A stretch of DNA of 28,707 bases from the NCBI GenBank assembly GCA_023434145.1, contig JAEYTI010000048.1, forward strand, positions 1-28,707. The letters run 5' to 3'. The stretch is from Chloroflexota bacterium (lineage in GTDB: Bacteria > Chloroflexota > Anaerolineae > Anaerolineales > Anaerolineaceae). A program made the translations under genes and the position numbers. Positions 16,158 through 24,651 of this stretch are shown here, one piece after another (within the stretch, counting starts at the first letter, position 1; each line of letters begins with the position of its first letter). The notes beneath the pieces are model-generated. The model saw only the letters and a list, made by a program, of their open reading frames with translations. It made no database searches and was not told where the DNA came from.

Positions 16158-17411
16158 TTATGATGGGCCGATAATTCGGTTGGCGCGCTCGTAGAATATG
16201 TACGCCCATGCCCAGTCGATCAGCACCGCCAGCCGGTTACGGAAACCAATGAGCTGCAAGATGTGCACTCCCAACCACATCAGCCAGGCAATATACCCGC
16301 GCAGCTTTAGTCCCCACACGTGCGCTACCGCCTGGTTGCGCCCGATGGTCGCCATAACGCCGGGATCTTTGTAGGTGAACGTCTCCATCGGCTTGCCTTC
16401 GATCTTCCGCAAGATGTTTTTTGCCACTACGCTCGCCTGCTGCATTGCCACCGGGGCGATCATCGGCAGCGGCTTGCCATCTTCATCCAGGCAGTGGGCA
16501 GCGTCGCCGATCACAAATATCTCTGGATGTCCCGGCACCTGAAGCGTCTGCTCTACCTTCACCCGGCCCGCTTTGTCCTGCTCCAAGCCCAGACCATCGA
16601 GCAGGCGGGATGCCCGCACACCGGCAGCCCAGATGAGCGTATTGGTCTCGATGCTTTCGCCACTCTTCAAGTGAATGGTGCTGCCATCATAATCCGCTAC
16701 GGTTGCGCCAAAGCGGAGTTCCACATGCTTGCGCTCCAGCGCCCTGGCAGTGGCCTTACTCAGTTCCTCGGGCATGTTGGCCAGCACGCGGTCGATCGCT
16801 TCTAGCAGGATTACGCGCACGTCGCTGATGTTCAGCCGGGGGTAGTCCTTTGTCAGTACTAAACGGATCAGTTCCGATACTGCGCCCGCACATTCCACGC
16901 CAGTTGGTCCGCCACCAACAATCACGAACGTCAGCATTCTCCGGCGCTTTTGGGGATCAGGCTCCTTCACCGCCTGTTCGAACTGACCAAGCAGGTGGTT
17001 GCGGATGCGCGTGGCGTCTTCCAGATCTTTCAGGCCAATGCCGTGCTTCTGGACAGAATCCATGCCGAAGTAATTGGTCTCCCCGCCTACCGCCAGCACC
17101 AGGTGATCGTAGCGAACAGGCCCGCGATCCGTGTAAATACAGTGGTCATCCAGATCGACACGTTCCACCGCACCGAGCTGGAAATGTACGTTTGGCATTC
17201 CGCGTAGAGAAGATCGCACCGGGTACGCAATCTCATTGGAGGAAATGGTAGAAGTTGCTACCTGATAAAGCAGGGGCTGGAAAAGGTGATAATTGTTCCG
17301 GTCGATCAGGGTGACCTCTACCGGTTTATTGCGCAGCGTTCGCGCTGCCCTCAGCCCGCCAAACCCTGCGCCAATAATCACAACATGTGGATTTTTCACT
17401 AGCTCTTGCAT
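16158..17411 (-). CDS. ndh: Type II NADH:quinone oxidoreductase (NDH-2-like)
   Basis: A single-subunit FAD enzyme that moves electrons from NAD(P)H to membrane quinone without pumping protons. In 417 residues it shows an FAD Rossmann motif (GAGFGG, 14-19), a NAD-binding motif (GGGPTG, 166-171, with Glu173), WAAGVRAS, the FAD-contacting GDAAH (302-306) and an AMQQAS quinone-site motif (322-327). The C-terminus (IAWLMWLGVHILQLIGFRNRL, then WAWAYIFYERA) is an amphipathic/hydrophobic anchor typical of membrane-bound NDH-2. The ATG at 17411 has AGGT close by. Other members of this oxidoreductase family cannot be fully excluded. Confidence 0.9.
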   Translation of the reverse strand: MQELVKNPHVVIIGAGFGGLRAARTLRNKPVEVTLIDRNNYHLFQPLLYQVATSTISSNEIAYPVRSSLRGMPNVHFQLGAVERVDLDDHCIYTDRGPVRYDHLVLAVGGETNYFGMDSVQKHGIGLKDLEDATRIRNHLLGQFEQAVKEPDPQKRRRMLTFVIVGGGPTGVECAGAVSELIRLVLTKDYPRLNISDVRVILLEAIDRVLANMPEELSKATARALERKHVELRFGATVADYDGSTIHLKSGESIETNTLIWAAGVRASRLLDGLGLEQDKAGRVKVEQTLQVPGHPEIFVIGDAAHCLDEDGKPLPMIAPVAMQQASVVAKNILRKIEGKPMETFTYKDPGVMATIGRNQAVAHVWGLKLRGYIAWLMWLGVHILQLIGFRNRLAVLIDWAWAYIFYERANRIIGPS

Positions 17412-17480
17412 ACCTGCATCCTTTCGCTTTGGCCATGCCTTTTCCTAACGATTGTGAAAAAAAGCACCATAAGCAAATAA

Positions 17481-17509
17481 ATATTATCATATTTATCATA
17501 ATAATTCAA
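17481..17509 (-). promoter_or_regulatory. Putative ndh promoter
   Basis: On the minus strand -35 TTGAAT (17504-17509) and -10 TAATAT (17481-17486) are separated by 17 bp in an AT-rich stretch, about 70 bases before the ndh start. Confidence 0.55.
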
Positions 17510-17547
17510 GCGCCAACAATACAGTTCGGGCAAGCCCCGGAAAACGA

Positions 17548-17553
17548 TATAAT
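17548..17553 (+). promoter_or_regulatory. Putative -10 box for hutI
   Basis: A perfect TATAAT lies 82 bases before the hutI ATG. The -35 at 17 bp spacing (TTCGGG) is poor. The transcript would have a leader of about 75 nt. Confidence 0.45.
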
Positions 17554-17635
17554 TTCATCAGGTCCTCTCGTTCCCCTCCCCCACTAGCCGGGTGGTGAAC
17601 TGGGAAGCGCCGAACCAATCTCAGGAGGGAACCGG

Positions 17636-18916
17636 ATGTTGATCCATTCTGCCGCACAACTGCTTACACTGGCCGGCGGACCGCAGCGCGGAAGCGAACT
17701 GGGGCGGCTGGGAATCATACCCGATGGCGCGGTACTGATACGCGGTGAAACCGTCGAAGCAGTAGGCACCAGCGAGGAACTGCGCGCCGCCTACCCGAAT
17801 GAACCGATGCTCGATGCGCGGGGCAGCGTGGTGATGCCCGGGTTCGTTGACCCCCACACACACCTGGTTTGGGCGGGCGATCGCGCCGCCGAGTTCGAGA
17901 TGCGGCTGCAAGGCAAAACGTATTTGGAGATCATGGCGGCAGGTGGCGGCATTGTCTCTACCGTTCGCGCAACGCGAAACGCAGCGCCCGAAGAACTGTT
18001 GGAACAGACCCGCGCCCGCGCGGAAACGATCTTCCGCGGTGGCACAACCACGGTAGAAGCAAAGACCGGCTACGGGCTGGATACGGCATCGGAGCTGCGC
18101 CAGTTGGAGACGCTGCTGCGCCTGGATGAACTGGGTCCAGTAGAAATTGTGCCAACCCATCTTGGGGCGCACGCAATTCCCACCGAATACAAAGAAGACC
18201 CTGACGCCTATACGCGGCTGGTTTGCGAAGAGATGCTGCCCGAAACACTCCGCTGGTGGCAGGCCAACGCCGGAAATCGCCGACTGCCCTTCGTGGACGT
18301 GTTTTGTGAAACGGGCGCCTTTACATTGGCGCAGTCTCGGCAGATTTTAGAGACCGCTCAGCACCTGGGCTTCCCGCTCAAAATCCACGCGGACGAATTT
18401 GATAACCTGGGTGGCGCATCGCTGGCAGCAGAGCTGGGCGCAGCATCGGCCGATCACCTGGTGAAAACCTCCGAGGCAGACATCCGCGCGCTGGGGCAAG
18501 GCGATACCGTGGCGGTTGCCCTGCCCTGCACACCCTTCGGACTGGCGGACCCGCACTACACCCCAGCAAAGGCGCTAATTGAGGCGGGCGCGCTGCTGGC
18601 GGTCGCATCAGATCTCAACCCCGGCACTGCCTGGAGCGGTGATATGCAGTTTGTCATTGCGCTTTCCTGCCGCTATCTGCGCCTCACCCCGGCGCAAGCC
18701 ATCGCCGCCTCCACAATCAACGCTGCGGCAGCCATTCAGCGGCACGACAGCATTGGCTCACTGGAGCCCGGCAAGCAGGCCGATCTACTGGTGCTTTCCG
18801 TCGATGATTACCGTCACCTGGGATACCGGTTTGGACAAAACCTGGTAAAGACGGTTATCAAGCGCGGCACGGTGTACTCTGTTGAGCCTGGCCTGCTCGC
18901 AGCAATCACCTCATAA
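17636..18916 (+). CDS. hutI: Imidazolonepropionase
   Basis: Hydrolyses 4-imidazolone-5-propanoate to N-formimino-glutamate, third step of histidine breakdown. This 426-residue amidohydrolase has the expected metal ligands: H74 and H76 (DPHTH), H251 (IHADEF, with E254), H274 (SADHL) and D326 (SDLNPG). Family markers include VWAGDRAAEFEMRLQGKTY, AGGGIVSTVRATR and KTGYGLD. The ATG at 17636 has AGGAGG 7 bases upstream. No hutH, hutU or hutG lies beside it. It runs opposite to ndh and converges on the protease gene, with a shared terminator between them. Confidence 0.94.
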   Translation: MLIHSAAQLLTLAGGPQRGSELGRLGIIPDGAVLIRGETVEAVGTSEELRAAYPNEPMLDARGSVVMPGFVDPHTHLVWAGDRAAEFEMRLQGKTYLEIMAAGGGIVSTVRATRNAAPEELLEQTRARAETIFRGGTTTVEAKTGYGLDTASELRQLETLLRLDELGPVEIVPTHLGAHAIPTEYKEDPDAYTRLVCEEMLPETLRWWQANAGNRRLPFVDVFCETGAFTLAQSRQILETAQHLGFPLKIHADEFDNLGGASLAAELGAASADHLVKTSEADIRALGQGDTVAVALPCTPFGLADPHYTPAKALIEAGALLAVASDLNPGTAWSGDMQFVIALSCRYLRLTPAQAIAASTINAAAAIQRHDSIGSLEPGKQADLLVLSVDDYRHLGYRFGQNLVKTVIKRGTVYSVEPGLLAAITS

Positions 18917-18949
18917 TCATTGCCCCGGCCTGTGGTAGTTACTCTGGAT

Positions 18950-18982
18950 GAAATAAAGCGGGCCTGCTTGCGCAGGCCCGCT
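18950..18982 (-). terminator. Intrinsic terminator between hutI and the protease gene
   Basis: A perfect 11-bp GC-rich stem (AGCGGGCCTGC, 18957-18967, with 18972-18982) has the loop TTGC. On the minus strand it is followed by TTTATTT, so it mainly ends the protease transcript; it may also stop hutI read-through. Confidence 0.85.
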
Positions 18983-19002
18983 CTACGTTCGAATCGACTA
19001 TG

Positions 19003-22000
19003 TTATTGTCCGCCTCCGACCGAGATGATTGGCAAGAAGGTATCGGTAATATCCAGGTCTGTGATCTGGAAAGGCCAGTAGTAGGCCTGACCCATTCCCG
19101 GGCGACCGTTATAGTCGACCAGCATCACACCCAAGGGAGGATTCTCTTCGAATGCATCCCAATCGACTACCGTTGCCTGGAACGTTAGCCTGTTGTTCCG
19201 CGGTGCGTCATTACTAAGACTGAAGACAATCGGATCCTGCAGGTAGTCAAACGTCGCAGGCTCTGAGAGGTCAGGCGTTCCGAACCAATCGAACGTAGAC
19301 ACCTCAAAAGCGAACTGGCTGACGATTTCCGTCCCTGTATCGCCCAGGCCAATATCTTCCGGAATCAGATACCATTCCTGGTAGCCCGCGTTGTAATCTG
19401 AAGTAATATAAAGTGGGCTGGCCAGGAATAATTGGTTGGTTGCCAGCTCCACCCCAACAACCACCCACTGATTATTTGGATCTGCACCGGATACAGCACC
19501 CAAGTTGTGGTTGAACAGGATCAGATCATCCGTGCCATCCATGTCAATGTCCAGGTAGACATCATGCTCCACGAAATATGGCTGTGGGGTGTGGATTGCG
19601 CCCCACGTAGCAAATCCCATGGTGATGATGTCACCGAGTTCATCGTCAGTACCCGAGGCCAGACCCACCAGGCGTAGATCACCGGAGTCACGTTGTAGTG
19701 TCTCATTGGGATCAACCACATAGGCCGCCATTGGGTATAGATCGGAGGGGATTGGCCCATACTGTTCCAATCCAACAGCTAGCTTGTTGAACCGCGGATA
19801 CTCGTCAGGATCCAGCACCGTCATCGCGTTGAGTTCAACCAGGCGCGTGTAAGGCCGTGGGAGCAGGTAGAATGGCACGCGCAGCATATCGGTGTCATCG
19901 GCGGCGTTGGTGAGCGTTACGAAGCCGTAGTATTCTTCAAGGTCACCAAAATCTTGCTCGAGCTGCGCCGTATCGATATCAACGCGCACTGGTACAAACG
20001 CGCTTGCACCCGGGGCCACAGTTATGCTGGTCTGCTGCGGGGCAATGACCACGCCATCTGTATTCGCGACCGTAAGATTCACCGCCACAGAGTAGGTTTT
20101 CGCTACACTGCCGATGTTACGAACTTCGACCATGCGCGTGCTGGTATAGGTTGTGCTGTTGAACTCAACCAGGCCCCAGTTCACGCCAACCAGGTCGGCA
20201 TCCCCTACCAACAGTGTGTCCGTCTGGATAGCCGCCAGCGCATCAACACGCCCCGCACCTTGAACCGTCGGCGAGACATCTTCCAGCTCAACAGACGTGT
20301 TCATCAGGGCGGCCTTGACCATCTCGGGCGTCCAATCTGGGTGTGCCTGCCGCAGCAGGGCTGCCACGCCGGCCACGTGTGGAGCAGCCATCGACGTGCC
20401 GCTCATGTTGATGCCCAGGTCGCCGGACCCCATACTGGCCGCGAAGATCGACACGCCGGGGGCAGTCACATCCGGCTTGAGGATCGCATCGTAACCGCGC
20501 GGGCCCTGGCTGGTGAAGTCGGCCGGTTCATCCGCCGCTCCTTGAGCCACAGTGACAAACCGGTCAATCCAGATTTCCACTGCTGCCCCGTCAAGGGCGG
20601 ACAGGGCAGCACCGTGCGTTTTGCCAATGAAGAGCGACGGGATGGTGATATTCGTATCGTCCCCCATGCTGATTAGTGCGTCGCCACCGCTGGCATTGTT
20701 ATAGATGATCGCGGCATCTGCGCCCAACGCAGTCGCATTGGAGATTTTCATCGAGAAGGCACATGTGCCACGCTGGATAAGCGCAATCGTACCATCCAGT
20801 GCATTGGCAGGCAGCCCGGTGATGTCGCACAGCAGGTTATCCGGTGCGTCTGTTATATCACCTGCATAGGCAAGGTTGCCAGAGATATTCTCGGTCACGG
20901 AACCCGACCCGTTGAGGAAGTTTCCCGATGCGTAGGGCACCTCCACATCATAGCCTTCCACTTCCAGGTATGGGGCCGTCAGCCAACCGGTGGTGCTGGC
21001 GGCAACTGAAATCGCCGTGGAAGCCGCAGCCGGCGAACCGGTGACGTAGCTGGACGGACCTGCGTTCCCAGCCGAGGCCACAACGATAACGCCCATGGCT
21101 GTGAGGTTATCCACAGCCACCATTTCTGGGTCATCCACTTCAAATGGGCCAAAGGAACTGCCAAGGGACATATTAATCACATCGACGTGATCGGTCATAT
21201 CGCCATTGCCATCGGGGTCCATCGCCCATTCTAGAGCACTGAGCGTAAGCTCCGTCGAGCCACCGGCCCCAAACACTTTCAACGCATAGATTTTGGCATC
21301 TGGAGCTACGCCGCTCCCGATCTGGTTTTCTTCGACACTCAATCCTGCAGCGGTTGAAGCGACGTGCGTGCCGTGGCCGTTCTCATCCAGTGGATCAGGA
21401 TCTGGCACTGGCTCGTTCTCTCCGGTATAGGCAGTTCCAGCGAAGTCGTAACCGCCGATGACCTTGGCCGTGGGGAATGATCCGGGCTCAATGACGTCCG
21501 GGTCATTGTTCTCGTATGCCGCTGCTGTGCCAGGCCCGTCAAAGGCTGCGTGGGTGTAATCTACACCCGTGTCAATCACGGCGATGGTGATCCCCTCCCC
21601 CGTATACGGGGTGGCGAGGTTCCACACATCATCGACATTGATAAGCGGTACGCTGTTGGAGAGCGATGGGGTATGAACAGGCGCAGGATGTACCTTCTTC
21701 ACGCCCGGCAGAGATCGAATTTCCTGCAAGCTTCTTGCCGGAACACGCGCAAGGATGCCGTTATACATTTTGGTGTATTGGCCCAGAACCTGCCCCTGGT
21801 TGGCGCGAAGCGCAGACACCACAGACGCCTGCTGTGTCATCAACCCGTTGACATAAGACCGCTGATTCAGCGCAGCCATCTGTTCAGGCATTTGGCTCTT
21901 TTCCTTCAGCGTCGCTGCCAGTGAAGGGCGTTCCATCTCAATCACAATCGAGATTGTGCGGTCGAGGAATTGTTCCAATGCATAGGGGACATTTCCACCC

Positions 22001-22188
22001 GTGCGGATCAGGAATTCGTCAATTGATATACCCCCATCAAAAGCCGCCAGGACTTCATCCGGTAGTCTTTCAGGAAGTTGGGGCTGCGGAGCTTGCGCAG
22101 CCGGCTTGCTCGATGCCGTGCTCAAAGGTGCAGTCGCCAGAATCATTACCAGCAGAACTGCGGCAGCAATACGTACGATTCGTTTCAT
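19003..22188 (-). CDS. Secreted S8 subtilisin-like serine protease with PA domain
   Basis: A 1,061-residue secreted protease. A signal peptide (MKRIVRIAAAVLLVMILATAP) is followed by a propeptide of about 170 residues. The catalytic triad of the S8 domain is visible: Asp206 (AVIDTGVDYTH), His272 (GHGTHVAS) and Ser599 (MSGTSMAAPHVAG). A protease-associated (PA) domain is inserted at about 410-545 (QRGTCAFSMKISNATALGADAAIIYN). The last 400 residues are beta-rich and include Fn3-like segments and acidic, Ca-binding-like DMDGTDD. No S-layer or sorting motif was seen. The ATG at 22188 is chosen for the signal peptide and AAGGAT upstream; an in-frame GTG at 22344 would bury the signal. Likely role: digestion of extracellular protein. 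Confidence 0.92.
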   Translation of the reverse strand: MKRIVRIAAAVLLVMILATAPLSTASSKPAAQAPQPQLPERLPDEVLAAFDGGISIDEFLIRTGGNVPYALEQFLDRTISIVIEMERPSLAATLKEKSQMPEQMAALNQRSYVNGLMTQQASVVSALRANQGQVLGQYTKMYNGILARVPARSLQEIRSLPGVKKVHPAPVHTPSLSNSVPLINVDDVWNLATPYTGEGITIAVIDTGVDYTHAAFDGPGTAAAYENNDPDVIEPGSFPTAKVIGGYDFAGTAYTGENEPVPDPDPLDENGHGTHVASTAAGLSVEENQIGSGVAPDAKIYALKVFGAGGSTELTLSALEWAMDPDGNGDMTDHVDVINMSLGSSFGPFEVDDPEMVAVDNLTAMGVIVVASAGNAGPSSYVTGSPAAASTAISVAASTTGWLTAPYLEVEGYDVEVPYASGNFLNGSGSVTENISGNLAYAGDITDAPDNLLCDITGLPANALDGTIALIQRGTCAFSMKISNATALGADAAIIYNNASGGDALISMGDDTNITIPSLFIGKTHGAALSALDGAAVEIWIDRFVTVAQGAADEPADFTSQGPRGYDAILKPDVTAPGVSIFAASMGSGDLGINMSGTSMAAPHVAGVAALLRQAHPDWTPEMVKAALMNTSVELEDVSPTVQGAGRVDALAAIQTDTLLVGDADLVGVNWGLVEFNSTTYTSTRMVEVRNIGSVAKTYSVAVNLTVANTDGVVIAPQQTSITVAPGASAFVPVRVDIDTAQLEQDFGDLEEYYGFVTLTNAADDTDMLRVPFYLLPRPYTRLVELNAMTVLDPDEYPRFNKLAVGLEQYGPIPSDLYPMAAYVVDPNETLQRDSGDLRLVGLASGTDDELGDIITMGFATWGAIHTPQPYFVEHDVYLDIDMDGTDDLILFNHNLGAVSGADPNNQWVVVGVELATNQLFLASPLYITSDYNAGYQEWYLIPEDIGLGDTGTEIVSQFAFEVSTFDWFGTPDLSEPATFDYLQDPIVFSLSNDAPRNNRLTFQATVVDWDAFEENPPLGVMLVDYNGRPGMGQAYYWPFQITDLDITDTFLPIISVGGGQ

Positions 22189-22401
22189 ATCAAAGTGATC
22201 CTTGAGCTTCGAATAAGGAAGTAAAATGGACTGATAACCCCCAATTGGGTTGCGGCAAAAAAGTCGACAGGGTTTCACCTCCTTTATCGAACGGCTATTA
22301 ACTAAGACGCGCAAAGCAAGCGTCTTAGCAGGTTCAATGTTCACTTCGTATAAATTGGGTCAGTATCTGTTGTACCCTATTTACCAGCCCGTTCAAAACA
22401 C
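22189..22401 (-). promoter_or_regulatory. Long leader of the protease gene
   Basis: The leader is about 200 nt from the predicted start of transcription. In order it holds a 9-bp hairpin (22302-22310 with 22320-22328), then AAAGGAGGTGA (22275-22285), an 11-nt perfect match to the 16S anti-Shine-Dalgarno sequence. Next comes a 26-codon open frame starting with CTG at 22270 and ending with TGA at 22190-22192, one base before the protease ATG. No known riboswitch was recognised. Confidence 0.5.
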
Positions 22402-22430
22402 ACTATAGCACAGGGAAAAAATCGAGTCAA
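22402..22430 (-). promoter_or_regulatory. Promoter of the protease gene
   Basis: On the minus strand -35 TTGACT (22425-22430) and -10 TATAGT (22402-22407) are 17 bp apart, a strong vegetative-type promoter. The remaining gap up to the HD gene (22431-22501) shows only AT-rich sequence. Confidence 0.8.
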
Positions 22431-22501
22431 CATTACTACATTTGCTGATTGTATATTTTGACTGCAATGCATTCCTTAAAAGTAGTAATTACCTTAAAAA
22501 T

Positions 22502-22535
22502 TTTACGGCTGGATGGTAGAGGCGTATAATGCCTC
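22502..22535 (+). promoter_or_regulatory. Promoter of the HD-domain gene with palindrome over the -10
   Basis: A -35 TTTACG (22502-22507) is 17 bp from a perfect TATAAT (22525-22530). The -10 lies inside the inverted repeat GAGGC-N7-GCCTC (22519-22535), a possible repressor site. Confidence 0.65.
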
Positions 22536-22569
22536 AATGGAAAAACCGAGAAGATAAGAGGAGCAGCTT

Positions 22570-23205
22570 ATGCCCACGATAGAACAGGCCCGCGCCTGGT
22601 ATATTGACGCGGATCCGGTCCACGATTTTGATCACGTAATGCGTGTCTACCGGCTCGCCGAACGACTCGCGAGCGAAGAAGGCGCAGATATGGAGATCGT
22701 CCGCGCAGCGGCGCTGCTGCACGATGCGGAGGGGAGCGCGCCCGATGCCGAAGACCGCCCCAACCATCATCATCAGTCCGCAGCATTTGCCGGAGAAGTG
22801 CTTGCCGCAGAGGAATGGCCGCAGAAGAAGATTGCTGCCGTGCAGCACTGCATCCGCGCGCACCGTTTTCGCGGCGATGGCGAGCTGCCGCAAACGCCTG
22901 AAGCGCGCGTAATCTTTGACGCAGATAAGCTCGACGTACTGGGGGCTATCGGAGTAGTCCGTGTAGTAGCCTATGCCACGATCAACAAGCAGCCGGTGTA
23001 CGCGCAGCCATCGCAGCAATTTCTCGAAACCGGCAAACAAGAGCATAGGGAACCGCACAGCGCGTATCACGAGTATTTATTCAAGCTACGGAAGATTAAG
23101 GACCGGCTGCATACCCAGGCAGCGCGCGACATTGCCGAAGAGCGCGACCGCTACCTGGCCGATTTCTTCACCCGGCTAGGCTCAGAGTTAGCCGGGAAAC
23201 AATAG
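22570..23205 (+). CDS. HD-domain phosphohydrolase (YedJ-like)
   Basis: A 211-residue soluble protein with the HD metal-site pattern: His22 (VHDFDHVMRVYRLAERLA), His51-Asp52 (AALLHDAEG) and Asp119 (VIFDADKLD). The extra HHH at 66-68 and His97 (CIRAHRF) complete the pattern seen in YedJ-like proteins. Such enzymes usually act on nucleotides or other phosphate esters, but the substrate here is unknown. The ATG at 22570 has AAGAGGAG upstream. It appears to be a single gene; the GntR-type regulator follows after 85 bases. Confidence 0.87.
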   Translation: MPTIEQARAWYIDADPVHDFDHVMRVYRLAERLASEEGADMEIVRAAALLHDAEGSAPDAEDRPNHHHQSAAFAGEVLAAEEWPQKKIAAVQHCIRAHRFRGDGELPQTPEARVIFDADKLDVLGAIGVVRVVAYATINKQPVYAQPSQQFLETGKQEHREPHSAYHEYLFKLRKIKDRLHTQAARDIAEERDRYLADFFTRLGSELAGKQ

Positions 23206-23232
23206 GTATTACCGGTTCTCTTCCTCTTTCAA

Positions 23233-23300
23233 GTATGATACAATCATACAAAGATACAACGAGTTTTTGATACAAAGATACATTCAATCAATGATACAAG
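23233..23300 (+). repeat. 8-bp phased repeat array and palindrome at the GntR gene
   Basis: From 23237 to 23300 the sequence runs in eight consecutive 8-nt units of the type GATACAAN: five begin GATACA and a sixth is CATACAAA; only the fourth and seventh units differ strongly. The array begins within a palindrome, GTATGAT-ACA-ATCATAC (23233-23249). It covers the TACAAT promoter-like box and ends inside the first codons of the regulator gene. It is probably an operator array for the GntR-type protein. Confidence 0.8.
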
Positions 23301-23830
23301 AAGCAGAACCGGCACCACTATATCAAATAAAACTGCAGTTTCGAAGCAAAGTTCCACTTTCAACACAGGTGCGGAAGGCGATATTTGAATTGATCCAAAG
23401 TGGAGCACTGCAGGAAGATACCGTCCTCCCTACCGTGCGCGAGCTGGCCGCACAATTGGGAGTGAACTTCAATACAGTAGCTCGCGCATATCGTGTGCTC
23501 GACAAAGAAGGCTGGCTGCTTACTCGTCAGGGTCGCGGCACAATCGTTACCCGACCCATTCAACAGCAAGCTGCAGATCCATACAGGGAGGAGCTAAGTG
23601 CATTGGCAGCGTACGTGACCCAGGTTGCAAAGCACCTGGGCATACGGCCACAAGAAGTTCTACGCGACCTCGAGGTGATGCTCTCCCCAGCAAGACCTTC
23701 TCTACAGCCGCACAAAAGACGCCAGCATCGATACAGCACTCGCTTCCGCAGGTACCTGCCTAACTTTCCCAGGTCGCGAAAAACACACCGGGAAACACTG
23801 GACTGGCGACGAAGGAAATCAAATCGGTAA
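23291..23830 (+). CDS. GntR-family regulator, YtrA-like, with basic tail
   Basis: Residues about 7-75 form a GntR winged helix: PLYQIKLQFRSKVPLSTQVRKAIFELIQSGAL, TVLPTVRELAAQLGVNFNTVARAYRVLDKEGWLLTRQGRGTIV. The short helical effector region (EELSALAAYVTQVAKHLGIRPQEVLRDLEVML) is typical of YtrA-type members, which usually control ABC transporter genes; none is beside it. The last 45 residues are unusually basic (KRRQHRYSTRFRRY, RRRKSNR) and are not part of the usual family. The ATG at 23291 is preferred over a TTG at 23267, which would place the repeat array inside the gene; neither has a good ribosome binding site. Protein length is 179. Confidence 0.85.
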   Translation: MIQEAEPAPLYQIKLQFRSKVPLSTQVRKAIFELIQSGALQEDTVLPTVRELAAQLGVNFNTVARAYRVLDKEGWLLTRQGRGTIVTRPIQQQAADPYREELSALAAYVTQVAKHLGIRPQEVLRDLEVMLSPARPSLQPHKRRQHRYSTRFRRYLPNFPRSRKTHRETLDWRRRKSNR

Positions 23831-23844
23831 GTACAACTCGCTGC

Positions 23845-23890
23845 ATCAGACAGCGCCAATGTTTCACGTGAAACATTGGCGCTGTCTGAT
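23845..23890. repeat. parS: parS site within a perfect 46-bp palindrome
   Basis: The central TGTTTCACGTGAAACA (23860-23875) is the canonical ParB-binding site. The palindrome extends perfectly to 23 bp on each side with no loop. It starts 14 bases after the GntR stop, so the same bases could also end that transcript. Confidence 0.95.
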
Positions 23891-23935
23891 TGTGATATTT
23901 AGAAATTGTAACTGTTCATCCGCAGGGCCACCGGT

Positions 23936-24238
23936 TTAATCGCGTGCTTCGCCCACCCGTTCAAGAAGGTTTTTATTTGTTTTGATAGCGGCTAAAAACC
24001 TTCTTTCGGCCCCTGAAGGGAGCATTTCCCGCGCGGCTGGCCGGAAGTGTGGCGCAGTTACAAATCCTTTCACAGGAAATATATGTTGTTCAAAGCACTG
24101 TTTCACTTCTGTATTTTGAAGTGTCTCAGGAGATGAACAACTGGAAAAAGTAAGTAATTGAGAAATACAAACTGTTAAGAGAGCAATTGACAAAGTCCTT
24201 ATGAAGAGAATACCTCTTGTCGAACTAGGCTTCCTCAT
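23936..24238 (-). CDS. Possible small lipoprotein, weak
   Basis: A 100-codon frame begins MRKPSSTRGILFIRTLSIALLTVCISQLL and reaches a lipobox-like FSSC at residues 31-34, then a mixed tail. That resembles a lipoprotein signal. Against it: no ribosome binding site before the ATG, AT-rich non-coding surroundings and no recognised family. A neighbouring frame (24225-24419) is even weaker. I list it only as a candidate. Confidence 0.18.
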   Translation of the reverse strand: MRKPSSTRGILFIRTLSIALLTVCISQLLTFSSCSSPETLQNTEVKQCFEQHIFPVKGFVTAPHFRPAAREMLPSGAERRFLAAIKTNKNLLERVGEARD

Positions 24239-24651
24239 TGATGAATAATTTCGTTTGCATATCTTGGGAAATTAACGTCGATGAACGAGGCTTCCTATAA
24301 AAATAGGCCTGAAATAGAAAAGGCAATACTGAACCTTTATCTTTGAAAAAATAGCTCCCGCCACTGCCATTACTTATGGGAAACGACCTTCGAACTGCGT
24401 AGAGCATCCCTTTGCCCAAAGTGTAAATTCATGAAAAAGGAACCGAGAAAAACCGGGCAATTCAAACCCTAATATTGACATAGTGGCATTTCTGGAATGA
24501 AGAAAAGCACACGCATATTTCTCCAGTTACACAATTCCATCGCGGGCCTGTGTATACTGTGGGCATTATTCCACAACATCCTCGAACACAACGCCGCCGA
24601 GAATGTACCTTATCACTCACTGTAATAAGAATGAAGCAGGCAATACTCAAA

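Noticed and set aside
18984..18996. tRNA T-loop-like GTTCGAATCGAC
   Set aside because: No matching acceptor, D or anticodon arms around it.
21107..21115. Perfect DnaA-box sequence TTATCCACA
   Set aside because: It lies inside the protease coding region, alone, and is expected by chance.
22275..22285. TCACCTCCTTT on the plus strand, like the 3' end of a 16S rRNA gene
   Set aside because: The preceding bases do not match 16S; it is better explained as a Shine-Dalgarno sequence on the minus strand.
23237..23300. Short repeat array considered as a CRISPR
   Set aside because: The units are 8 nt with no spacers, and no cas genes are present.
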